Shown in pieces: positions 56,769 to 64,000 of a DNA stretch of 64,000 nucleotides. The position numbers were made by a program, and so were the translations under genes. Source of the stretch: Sphingobacteriaceae bacterium (lineage in GTDB: Bacteria; Bacteroidota; Bacteroidia; Sphingobacteriales; Sphingobacteriaceae); the NCBI GenBank assembly GCA_947458875.1, contig CANGZD010000001.1:161498-225497 (forward strand), read 5' to 3'. The notes beneath the pieces were generated by a model. That model ran no database searches, was not told where the DNA came from, and saw only the letters and a list, made by a program, of their open reading frames with translations. Every line of letters begins with the position of its first letter. The first letter of the stretch is position 1.

Positions 56769-59366
56769 TTATGAATTGGTATTCAGAAACACAAACTGAT
56801 TTTCGAAGACATCTAATTTGATCTTGGCCTCCTTGTCAACTTTACCGGCTAAAATATCTTTCGATAATTCGTTTAGGATGCGTTTTTGAATGACCCGTTT
56901 AAGCGGTCGGGCACCAAACTGCGGATCGTAACCCAGTTGTGCCAGCCAGTCTAATGCTTCATCGCTGGCTTCGAGACTGATACCCATCTCTTCCAGGGTT
57001 TGTTGTACCTGTTTGAATTGAAGTTTAACAATATCTTTCAGTTCTTCACGACTTAAAGGCGTAAACATGATCAATTCGTCTATTCGGTTCAAAAACTCCG
57101 GACGGATGGTCTGTTTCAATAACTCAAACAGTTGATTTTTAGTTTTGGCCACCACTTCTTCACGATTCAATTCAGTCAGCTCTTTAAAGTTATCATGAAT
57201 TAAATGCGACCCGATATTGGAAGTCATGATGATGATGGTATTTTTGAAATTGACCAATCTGCCCTTATTATCCGTCAAGCGGCCATCATCCAATACCTGT
57301 AAAAGAATATTGAATACATCCGGATGCGCTTTTTCAATCTCATCCAGCAAAATCACCGAATAGGGTTTACGGCGAACGGCTTCGGTCAGCTGACCGCCTT
57401 CATCGTAACCCACGTATCCCGGAGGCGCTCCAATCAATCGTGAAACCGCATGGCGCTCCTGGTATTCGCTCATATCGATGCGAACCATGGCCGAATCATC
57501 ATTAAAAAGGAATTCTGCCAGCGCTTTGGCCAGTTCGGTTTTACCAACTCCGGTAGTTCCCAGAAAAATAAAGGAACCAATGGGTTTACGCTTATCGTGT
57601 AAACCGGCTCTCGAACGGCGAATGGCATCAGAAATAGCTTCAATGGCTTCATGCTGCCCGGCAACACGTTTGTGCAATTCTTCTTCCAGGTTTAACAGCT
57701 TTTCCCGTTCGCTCTGGATCATTTTAGTAACCGGGATGCCGGTCCAGCGACTCACCACACCTGCGATGTCTTCAGAACTGACTTCTTCTTTCAGCATGCG
57801 GCTATCGCTTTGGTTATTCTCCAACTCCTTCTTTAATTTTTCCACTTCATCTTGTGCTTCCTTAATCTTTCCGTAACGAATCTCAGCTACCTTGCCATAA
57901 TCTCCGGCACGCTCCGCCTGATTGGCTTCCAGTTTATAATTTTCAATTTGTTCAATTTTAGCATTGATACCGTCCACTAGGTCTTTTTCTCCTTGCCAGC
58001 GTGCTTTGAGGGCATCTCTGTCGGAAGAGAGATTGGCTATTTCTTCGCTCAGCTCTTTTACTTTTTTCTCATCATTTTCCCGTTTGATGGCTTCACGTTC
58101 AATTTCCAATTGCATAATTCTCCTTTCCAGCTCATCCACTGCTTCAGGAACAGAATCCATCTCTAAACGGAGTTTAGAGGCAGCCTCGTCCATCAAGTCG
58201 ATGGCCTTATCGGGCAAGAAACGGTCAGAAATATAGCGTTGAGAAAGTTCAACAGCAGCAATGATGGCTTCGTCTTTGATACGCACTTTATGATGCGTTT
58301 CGTAACGCTCTTTCAAACCTCGTAGAATGGAGATGGCATCTTGCGTATCCGGCTCATCCACCATCACTTTTTGGAAACGACGTTCTAAGGCTTTATCCTT
58401 TTCCAGATATTTCTGGTATTCGTTTAGTGTGGTGGCTCCAATGGCTCTTAACTCACCACGTGCCAGCGCAGGTTTCAGGATATTGGCAGCATCCATGGCG
58501 CCTTCTCCGCCGCCGGCGCCCACCAGCGTATGGATCTCATCAATGAATAAAATGATTTCTCCATCACTTTGGCTTACTTCTTTTACCACAGCTTTCAAAC
58601 GTTCTTCAAATTCACCTTTATATTTTGCTCCCGCGATGAGTGCGCCCATATCTAAAGAGAAAACGATTTTGGTCTTAAGGTTTTCGGGCACGTCGCCTTT
58701 GATGATCCTGAAAGCAATACCCTCAGCAATGGCGGTCTTACCCACACCCGGCTCACCGATCAGTATCGGGTTGTTTTTAGTACGGCGGGACAGAATTTGT
58801 ATCACCCGTCTGATTTCTTCGTCACGGCCAACCACCGGGTCGAGTTTGCCCGATTCTGCAAACTCATTAAGGTTGCGGGCATATTTATTCAAGGCGTTGT
58901 AGGTAGCCTCTGCATTTGGATCGCTCACCCTGCTGTCACCACGGAGTTCTGTGATGGCTTTTTTCAGGTCTTTCTCATTTACTCCATCATCCTTTAACAA
59001 AGCGGAGGTCTTATCGCCGGCATTTAAAATACCGAGCAGTAAATGTTCTACGGCTACAAAATCGTCCTTAAATTCTTTCAGATAGCTCTGAGCTTTCTGC
59101 AGACTTGCATTAGCCGAAGAAGATAAATACACATTGCTGCCGCTTACTTTAGGAAAGGACTGAATTTGCTCATCCAGATTCGTATTTAAACGATTTAGGT
59201 TTACATTCAGTTTTTTTAATAAATAGCTAATCACGTTTTCGTCAACCAATAACAAGCCTTTGAGTAAGTGTGCATTTTCTATGGCTTGTTGCTGATTACC
59301 TATAGTAACTTCAGAAGCTTTTTGAATGGCTTCCTGTGCTTTGATGGTGAAATTGTTCAGATTCAT
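56769..59366 (-). CDS. clpB: ClpB disaggregase
   Basis: Hsp100 that extracts proteins from aggregates with DnaK. The 865-residue protein has the N-domain (residues 1-145), AAA1 with Walker [14 protein letters not shown] and pore loop [13 protein letters not shown], the coiled-coil middle domain (about 400-520), and AAA2 with [14 protein letters not shown] and the pore motif [11 protein letters not shown]. No ClpP-binding IGL loop is seen, which fits ClpB not ClpA. The gene is monocistronic; a terminator follows. Confidence 0.97.
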   Translation of the reverse strand: MNLNNFTIKAQEAIQKASEVTIGNQQQAIENAHLLKGLLLVDENVISYLLKKLNVNLNRLNTNLDEQIQSFPKVSGSNVYLSSSANASLQKAQSYLKEFKDDFVAVEHLLLGILNAGDKTSALLKDDGVNEKDLKKAITELRGDSRVSDPNAEATYNALNKYARNLNEFAESGKLDPVVGRDEEIRRVIQILSRRTKNNPILIGEPGVGKTAIAEGIAFRIIKGDVPENLKTKIVFSLDMGALIAGAKYKGEFEERLKAVVKEVSQSDGEIILFIDEIHTLVGAGGGEGAMDAANILKPALARGELRAIGATTLNEYQKYLEKDKALERRFQKVMVDEPDTQDAISILRGLKERYETHHKVRIKDEAIIAAVELSQRYISDRFLPDKAIDLMDEAASKLRLEMDSVPEAVDELERRIMQLEIEREAIKRENDEKKVKELSEEIANLSSDRDALKARWQGEKDLVDGINAKIEQIENYKLEANQAERAGDYGKVAEIRYGKIKEAQDEVEKLKKELENNQSDSRMLKEEVSSEDIAGVVSRWTGIPVTKMIQSEREKLLNLEEELHKRVAGQHEAIEAISDAIRRSRAGLHDKRKPIGSFIFLGTTGVGKTELAKALAEFLFNDDSAMVRIDMSEYQERHAVSRLIGAPPGYVGYDEGGQLTEAVRRKPYSVILLDEIEKAHPDVFNILLQVLDDGRLTDNKGRLVNFKNTIIIMTSNIGSHLIHDNFKELTELNREEVVAKTKNQLFELLKQTIRPEFLNRIDELIMFTPLSREELKDIVKLQFKQVQQTLEEMGISLEASDEALDWLAQLGYDPQFGARPLKRVIQKRILNELSKDILAGKVDKEAKIKLDVFENQFVFLNTNS

Positions 59367-59569
59367 GCTAATTGCTTATCAAATTATTGTCCAGCAGCTA
59401 GCAAACGCTCAAAATCGGAATTTGTGTCGGGCGAAAAGAATAAAAACAGACGAAATGGCTGTTTTTTAGTGATTTAGCCTGTTAAAATTGCAGTTAGCAG
59501 CAAACTGAGCTACTAACCCAAACATAGCTAGCATCTGCTTGTTATATGCAATGTTAATAATTCAATAAG

Positions 59570-60349
59570 ATGGACATGCATAAACTTTTATTAATTGTTT
59601 TCTTAAACCTGCTGGCTGCTTGCACCGCTAAAAAAGCTTCAATTGCACAAAAAGAGCAAAAGGTAGATGCGCTGTGTTATTACTTTACTAACCAGCGTGA
59701 TACCGTGACCATGCGCATATTTATTAAAAATAATAGCAAGGTGATTGGAGATTACACTTATTTATCCGGATTAAGAATTTCTTCGGGGACCTTGGATGGA
59801 ACTTTAAAAGGGGATAGCATCAAAGCTTTATGGATTTATCAGTTGGGTGGGATAAAAACTAACGAAATGTTAAAATTTCATTTTAATCGAACTACTGAAC
59901 AACTGATCCAGTTGGGGACTTATCCGAGTGATGCGAGTCCAATGTTAAAAGTAAACTGTGACCAATTGCCTGGACAGATATTGAACAATGATGATAGGGG
60001 TCGCCAGGCTCATCGGGTACTTTGTTTTATGAAATTAGAAGGGGATAAGTTGCAAGATACCATTGCTCTAAAATTGCATATCATGCCAGATAAGCGCATC
60101 ACCGCAGATTACGTGTGGCTCCCCAAGGAAAAGGATGCTAAAATTGGCATTTTAAGTGGAAAATTAGAGGCTGATACCATCAGGGCTACTTACAAATATT
60201 TGCAGGAGGGTGTGGAACAACTGGAATCGCTTATATTCCATTTAAGGTCCGATACAGGTCGCTTGGTATTGCGTGGAAAAAACACCGATTCCATCTCTTT
60301 GAATCGGATGAATTGTGAAAAAATGCCTTCGAGGTTGAGAAGATATTGA
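59570..60349 (+). CDS. Lipoprotein with internally duplicated domain
   Basis: A 259-residue lipoprotein (lipobox LAAC, Cys18). The mature part contains two related halves of about 100 residues: half 1 runs LCYYFTNQRDTVTMRIFI ... GTLDGTLKGDSIKALWIY ... VNCDQLP and half 2 LCFMKLEGDKLQDTIALKL ... GILSGKLEADTIRATYKY ... MNCEKMP. Both start with a Cys and end N-C-x-x-x-P. The fold looks beta-rich. No known family recognised. It stands alone between clpB and convergent SRPBCC gene. Confidence 0.78.
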   Translation: MDMHKLLLIVFLNLLAACTAKKASIAQKEQKVDALCYYFTNQRDTVTMRIFIKNNSKVIGDYTYLSGLRISSGTLDGTLKGDSIKALWIYQLGGIKTNEMLKFHFNRTTEQLIQLGTYPSDASPMLKVNCDQLPGQILNNDDRGRQAHRVLCFMKLEGDKLQDTIALKLHIMPDKRITADYVWLPKEKDAKIGILSGKLEADTIRATYKYLQEGVEQLESLIFHLRSDTGRLVLRGKNTDSISLNRMNCEKMPSRLRRY

Positions 60350-60372
60350 GAAAGGAAGGCTAAAAGGAGGGC

Positions 60373-60774
60373 TTATGAAAGGATTTCTTTCAACCTGACA
60401 GTTTGATGATCGGCCAATTTTTGAAGTGGTCCGCTTGCCAGCATTTTCATCATCATGTTTAGCTCCGCCGAAATGGTGTGTTTGGCCTCTGTGTTACCGT
60501 TTCCAAGATCTTTCAAAGTCCATTTTAATTCCAGTTCAAATGGTGCTTCCTCCGATGGGACAGCCACAATTTCCTGATTTTCTATTCTAGAATTGATCTT
60601 GATGGCCAATTTTGCCATGTTTTGGATGGTAAACTTGGCTTCATCGGCGGTGGATGACCAATTGTAGATATTGTCTGGCATTAATTGCTGGTGATGGTTC
60701 AAGTCCGATAAAAAAGCATACACATCATTTGTCGCTTTGTTAATCAGCACCGTGCTTTCAATGACAGTATTCAT
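60373..60774 (-). CDS. SRPBCC-fold protein
   Basis: A 133-residue single-domain protein with the START/Bet v1-like pattern: MNTVIESTVLINKATNDVYAFLSDL, a central beta stretch (FELELKWTLKDLGNGNTEAKHTI) and the long C-terminal helix (QKLADHQTVRLKEIL). It would bind a small hydrophobic ligand. It lies 12 bases after pyrE in the same direction, an operon that does not by itself explain its role. Confidence 0.85.
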   Translation of the reverse strand: MNTVIESTVLINKATNDVYAFLSDLNHHQQLMPDNIYNWSSTADEAKFTIQNMAKLAIKINSRIENQEIVAVPSEEAPFELELKWTLKDLGNGNTEAKHTISAELNMMMKMLASGPLQKLADHQTVRLKEILS

Positions 60775-60786
60775 AAGTTTTAGGGT

Positions 60787-61440
60787 TTATACAGTTTGAT
60801 TAATGCCCCACTCTGCAGGGTTTTCACGCCATTTTTCGAGCATGCTGATCTCTGTTTCAGCAATCATGCGATGTTCGGCAGCATATTCGATGAGCGCCTG
60901 GTAATTAGAAAGCGTAAAGTACGGACATTTGGCTTTTTTGAAATTGGTTTCAGCTTCATCAAACCCGTAGGTGAATATGGCGGCCAGGCCTGCAATCAGG
61001 CAGCCGGCATCACGTAGCGCTTGTACTGCTTGTAAGCTGCTTTTCCCGGTAGAGATCAGGTCTTCAATCACCACCACTCTTTGACCCGCTTTGAATTCGC
61101 CTTCAATTAAGCTTGCGGTTCCATGTTCTTTGGCTTTCGAGCGAACGTAAACGAAAGGTAGTCCCAATTCTTGTGCTACCAACACACCTTGCGGTATACC
61201 TGCCGTGGCTACGCCAGCAATTGCATCTACTGTACCAAATTCTTCTTGTATCAAATTTGATAGTTTCTGACGGATATAGGTTCTAATGGTAGGATGTGAA
61301 AGTGTAATCCGGTTGTCGCAATAAATAGGCGATTTCCAGCCGGAGGCCCAAGTGAAGTGATTATTGGGTTGTAGTTTAATTGCTTTTATTTGTAAAAGGA
61401 ATTCGGCAACTTTCTGCTCAATCTCTCGCTTATTAATCAT
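60787..61440 (-). CDS. pyrE: Orotate phosphoribosyltransferase
   Basis: Transfers ribose 5-phosphate from PRPP to orotate, giving OMP in pyrimidine synthesis. The 217-residue protein has FTWASGWKSPIYCDNR near residue 29, AGVATAGIPQGVLVAQEL, PFVYVRSKAKEHGT and the PRPP signature VVVIEDLISTGKSS near 125. A TAnnTTTG box lies 4 bases before the ATG. The NUDIX gene is divergent. Confidence 0.96.
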   Translation of the reverse strand: MINKREIEQKVAEFLLQIKAIKLQPNNHFTWASGWKSPIYCDNRITLSHPTIRTYIRQKLSNLIQEEFGTVDAIAGVATAGIPQGVLVAQELGLPFVYVRSKAKEHGTASLIEGEFKAGQRVVVIEDLISTGKSSLQAVQALRDAGCLIAGLAAIFTYGFDEAETNFKKAKCPYFTLSNYQALIEYAAEHRMIAETEISMLEKWRENPAEWGINQTV

Positions 61441-61444
61441 GGTG

Positions 61445-61452
61445 CAAATGTA
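61445..61452 (-). promoter_or_regulatory. Candidate -7 box of pyrE
   Basis: TACATTTG on the minus strand ends 4 bases before the pyrE ATG, consistent with a leaderless transcript. The -33 is not evident. Confidence 0.45.
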
Positions 61453-62053
61453 TATAATTTATATCAACGAAATAAGGCTGTTTATCACAGAAAATGTGCC
61501 AAATGCTCACAAATCTGGTAAGTTATTGACTAAAAAGGAGTTCGATATTTTTCAGTTTTATGAGCAAGTGAAACTAAGTACCAAAAAAACTGATTATTTT
61601 CTAATTGCTGATCGACCGCATGAGATGTTGAATGAAATTGCAACGAATTTGAAATTTATTGAAGCGGCGGGCGGTTTGGTAAAAAATGATGCTGGAGCTC
61701 ATTTATTTATTTTCAGGAGGGGAAAATGGGATTTACCCAAAGGTAAAATTGATGAAGGTGAATCTCCAGAAATGGCAGCGGTTCGGGAGGTGGAAGAGGA
61801 ATGTGGGGTGCATATTGCCAAGTTGGGTGAGCTGCTTGCTGTTACTTTTCATATCTATCCCACACCAAAAAATCTCGTGCTTAAAAAAACATACTGGTAT
61901 GAGATGGTAGTTGCAGGCAGTCCGGAACTTATTCCCCAAATTGAAGAAGAAATTACCGAGGCAGTATGGTTAAAAACCTCAGAGATGAAAAAGGTAATGG
62001 AGAACAGCTATCTACTGATTTTAGACTTAGTCGCAGAAAAGCTGAACGCCTAG
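61448..62053 (+). CDS. NUDIX hydrolase
   Basis: The ORF track extends over pyrE; I use the ATG at 61448 (201 residues; 61439 is an alternative). An N-terminal domain of about 70 residues precedes the NUDIX fold, whose box GKIDEGESPEMAAVREVEEECGV matches GX5EX7REVXEEXGU exactly. It cleaves nucleoside diphosphates linked to another moiety; the substrate is unknown. Its stop interlocks with coaD (CTAG). Confidence 0.88.
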   Translation: MYIIYINEIRLFITENVPNAHKSGKLLTKKEFDIFQFYEQVKLSTKKTDYFLIADRPHEMLNEIATNLKFIEAAGGLVKNDAGAHLFIFRRGKWDLPKGKIDEGESPEMAAVREVEEECGVHIAKLGELLAVTFHIYPTPKNLVLKKTYWYEMVVAGSPELIPQIEEEITEAVWLKTSEMKKVMENSYLLILDLVAEKLNA

Positions 62054-62511
62054 AGAAACTCCAGGGCTTCCTTGGGCACGAACTGGCTTACATCTCCTTT
62101 GTATCTTAAAATATCGCGTACAATGGTAGAACTAATAGAGGAGTAGCCGGGCTTGCTCACGATGAAAATACTTTCTATTTCAGGCACCAAAGCGTGATTC
62201 ATTTGGGCGATGGCTTTTTCATATTCAAAGTCAGATACGGTTCTGATCCCTCTGATCATGTAATCGGCCCCAATCTTTTTACAGAAATCAACAGTTAAGC
62301 CTTCGTAAGTGCATACTTCAACTTTGGGTTCCCCTGCAAAAACAGATTCCAGCATTTTCTGCCGAATTTCTACAGGTAACAGTGCTTGTTTGGTGCTATT
62401 CATTCCGATACCGATCACCACTTTGTCAAATAGCGAAACCGAACGTTTTAAAATATCCACGTGAGCTTTGGTTACCGGATCGAAAGAGCCTGGGAATAAA
62501 GCGATTTTCAT
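62050..62511 (-). CDS. coaD: Phosphopantetheine adenylyltransferase
   Basis: Adds AMP to 4'-phosphopantetheine in coenzyme A synthesis. The 153-residue protein has the nucleotidyl transferase motif FPGSFDPVTKAHVDIL (the TxGH Gly is Ala here), IRGIRTVSDFEYEKAIAQMN and ISSTIVRDI. It lies at the end of a DUF3822-rsmD-coaD cluster, an rsmD-coaD order seen in many bacteria. Confidence 0.95.
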   Translation of the reverse strand: MKIALFPGSFDPVTKAHVDILKRSVSLFDKVVIGIGMNSTKQALLPVEIRQKMLESVFAGEPKVEVCTYEGLTVDFCKKIGADYMIRGIRTVSDFEYEKAIAQMNHALVPEIESIFIVSKPGYSSISSTIVRDILRYKGDVSQFVPKEALEFL

Positions 62512-62547
62512 GCTACTAAATTGAGGTTATTTTATCAGAATTAAAAT

Positions 62548-63081
62548 TTATTTCGGACTAAAAAAGCTAAATGAAGAAGATCCGTAAACCCTTTGTTCCG
62601 TTAAAAAAGGATGAGCAAGTTTTTTCATGGAGGGATGTTCTACAATCAGATAACCACCTGGTTTCAGCAGATTTCTTTCAAAAACCAAATCAGGAATTTG
62701 TTGGAGCGTCGGCAAATCATAGGGCGGATCAGCAAAAATCAGGTCGAAACTATCGGTTTCCATTTGCAAGAATTTAAAAACATCCGAAAACTGTGTTTTG
62801 ATTTGTTTAAGCTGATGCTTTTCAATCATCGATTTTAAAAACTGAATGCAGGCTTTGTTCCGATCTACCGAAACGACTTTCATTGCACCCCGGGAGGCAA
62901 ACTCTATGGATATATTACCCGTACCAGAGAAGAGATCTAAAACTTCTAGGTGTTCAAAGTCTAATTGATGATTCAGGATATTAAAAAGCGCCTCTTTTGC
63001 TAAGTCGGTGGTAGGGCGAACCGGTAAATTTTGAGGTGCCTGTATCCTTAAACCCTTCAGCCTGCCACCAATTATTCGCAT
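62548..63081 (-). CDS. rsmD: 16S rRNA m2G966 methyltransferase RsmD
   Basis: A 177-residue SAM-dependent methyltransferase. N-terminus MRIIGGRLKGLRIQAP, SAM-binding VLDLFSGTGNISIEFASRGA, and catalytic motif FADPPYDLP (DPPY) near residue 118. It modifies G966 of 16S rRNA. The start overlaps the end of the DUF3822 gene by 10 bases, so it is translationally coupled. Confidence 0.95.
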   Translation of the reverse strand: MRIIGGRLKGLRIQAPQNLPVRPTTDLAKEALFNILNHQLDFEHLEVLDLFSGTGNISIEFASRGAMKVVSVDRNKACIQFLKSMIEKHQLKQIKTQFSDVFKFLQMETDSFDLIFADPPYDLPTLQQIPDLVFERNLLKPGGYLIVEHPSMKKLAHPFLTEQRVYGSSSFSFFSPK

Positions 63082-63902
63082 AAACTTAAAGCCGTGAGCG
63101 AGAAAAAGGGATGAAGTTCAAGCTGATCAAAAGGGGCCTCAATTTTCACAAACACATTTTCCTCGGTGTAGATGATTTGTTGGCTGTATTTTTCTAAACG
63201 ACTCAAATATTCTTGATTCCAATTACCAGCCAGGAGCCAGCTGGTGTTTTCTAGATCAATATCGAGTTGGTTCATCAAATTCAATAAGAAATAGTTGAAC
63301 TCATCGGCGCTTCGTGCTGGAAAAACGTTGAAAAAAGTCAATTTCCCTTCTTTAAAACTGGTGCACTCTAAATGGTTGTCGGTTAAATGGAGCATGAACA
63401 AGGTGCCATCGTTCACTTTCGCCCATTTTATTCCAGCCTCGATGTTGGTAGCCGCCGCATGGAAAAATTGAGGTTCGTGAAATTGAGTTTGAAGGAGATG
63501 AACCAGATGGGATGGTAAAGTGAACACCACCATGCATTTAGCTGAACGAATATGATTGTAGCGTATCAGATCATCTTCATTGTTCGAAATGAATTTTGCG
63601 TATTCTGCTAATAAGGATTTATCAAAAAGATCTTCAGGAATGAGCGTGAATTGAGGGCTTTTAACTCCCACCTTTACCTTCCGGTAATGATGTTGCAAGG
63701 CTGGAGCCAATTGGGTTAATTCCGTAAATTTTTCGGTATCTCCCGTAAAATCTTCAATCCGATACAAAACTTTTAATTGATCCTGACCTTTGTCCACCAC
63801 CGCAAATTGAATGGCGGAAGGCAAAATTTCGAGCAGCAAATCGCATTTACCCGAGTGTTGGGTCTGGAATGACGGATCAATTAATTGAATGCTGGTATTC
63901 AT
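63072..63902 (-). CDS. DUF3822 protein (actin-like fold)
   Basis: I use the ATG at 63902 (276 residues); the ORF-track start is a TTG 9 bases further on. The sequence (LLLEILPSAIQFAVVDKGQDQLKVLYRIEDF ... GTLFMLHLTDNHLECTSFKEGKLTFFNVFP) matches DUF3822, common in Bacteroidota next to rsmD, with a probable ASKHA/actin-like arrangement of two similar halves. No nucleotide-binding motif is obvious. Function unknown. Confidence 0.85.
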   Translation of the reverse strand: MNTSIQLIDPSFQTQHSGKCDLLLEILPSAIQFAVVDKGQDQLKVLYRIEDFTGDTEKFTELTQLAPALQHHYRKVKVGVKSPQFTLIPEDLFDKSLLAEYAKFISNNEDDLIRYNHIRSAKCMVVFTLPSHLVHLLQTQFHEPQFFHAAATNIEAGIKWAKVNDGTLFMLHLTDNHLECTSFKEGKLTFFNVFPARSADEFNYFLLNLMNQLDIDLENTSWLLAGNWNQEYLSRLEKYSQQIIYTEENVFVKIEAPFDQLELHPFFSLTALSLCE

Positions 63903-63908
63903 CGCAAA

Positions 63909-63942
63909 CAAATGTAAAATTTTTTGGAATAGGTTAGCTCAA
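63909..63942 (-). promoter_or_regulatory. Candidate promoter of DUF3822-rsmD-coaD
   Basis: On the minus strand TTG (63940-63942), 23 bases, then TACATTTG (63909-63916), which ends 6 bases before the ATG. Leaderless start possible. Confidence 0.5.
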
Positions 63943-63966
63943 TACAAATCTGCATTTTTGAAAAGC

Positions 63967-64000
63967 ATGAGCAATTTCATCAGTCAGCTAAGTCAGCAAT
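63967..64000 (+). CDS. Start of an unidentified gene (partial)
   Basis: An open frame from the ATG at 63967 to the window edge reads MSNFISQLSQQ without a stop. It lies divergent to the DUF3822 gene, where a gene start is expected. Eleven codons are too few to identify it. Confidence 0.35.
   Translation, partial: MSNFISQLSQQ

Noticed and set aside
61364-61447. N-terminal extension of the NUDIX ORF over pyrE
   Set aside because: The extension is antisense to conserved pyrE codons; an ATG at 61448 gives a normal protein.

Overview
The window looks like a chromosomal housekeeping segment of a Bacteroidota bacterium, most likely Sphingobacteriaceae (Pedobacter-like). The inference rests on type IX secretion genes (a PorP/SprF protein and a gliding-type C-terminal domain), several families typical of the phylum (DUF4290, DUF3822, DUF4199), Bacteroidota-type promoters (TTTG then TAnnTTTG about 20 bp later), few recognisable Shine-Dalgarno sites, and moderate to low GC. 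I see no prophage, integrase, insertion sequence, rRNA or CRISPR array.

Layout. 1-5540: cytochrome c maturation genes (end of ccmB, ccmC, a CcmD-like protein, ccmE, ccmF), with a glutamate dehydrogenase transcription unit inserted between the CcmD-like gene and ccmE. 5542-8098: DUF2520 protein, [2Fe-2S] ferredoxin plus IscX, kdsC and maf. 8095-14827 (minus): M24 peptidase, an ABC exporter pair, dnaJ/grpE, and an operon of LuxC-like acyl-CoA reductase, a 67-aa protein and FtsE. 14925-17795: 4Fe-4S ferredoxin, universal stress protein, NlpC/P60 peptidase, VF530 protein, WD40 protein. 17887-27999: a long plus-strand run of dihydroorotase-like protein, two glycosyltransferases, GH3 protein, dxr, rseP, hscB and tRNA-Leu(CAA). 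28207-36679: AraC-type membrane regulator, nitroreductase, penicillin-acylase-family protein, tRNA-Leu(UAG), the protein quality control run tig-clpP-clpX, and AMP nucleosidase. 36755-40140: cystathionine beta-synthase-like enzyme, murA, DUF4290.

40563-49075 is the most accessory-looking part: a secreted collagen-like repeat protein, a small type IX-sorted protein, a PorP/SprF protein and a receiver-only response regulator in one tight plus-strand cluster; then uvrD, a TPR protein that ends in a histidine-kinase dimerisation domain without an ATPase domain, and a 45-residue lipoprotein missing from the ORF track. 49201-64000 returns to housekeeping: M20 dipeptidase, DUF255 thioredoxin-domain protein, SlyD, an ABC-F ATPase, two lipoproteins (deacetylase and a hydrolase-like protein), clpB, a duplicated-domain lipoprotein, pyrE, NUDIX, coaD, rsmD and DUF3822.

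Recurrent themes are enzyme-family members with altered active sites (dihydroorotase-like, alpha/beta hydrolase-like, ABC-F second nucleotide site, MurA Cys-to-Asp, CxxxY-type CcmE), TAnnTTTG boxes placed a few bases from start codons (possible leaderless mRNAs), and four convergent gene pairs whose stop codons interlock in 4 bases. The strongest candidates for something undescribed are the adhesin/type IX cassette at 40.5-44.9 kb and the ATPase-less TPR kinase with its divergent mini-lipoprotein at 47.2-49.1 kb. All family assignments come from reading motifs; no database search was run.
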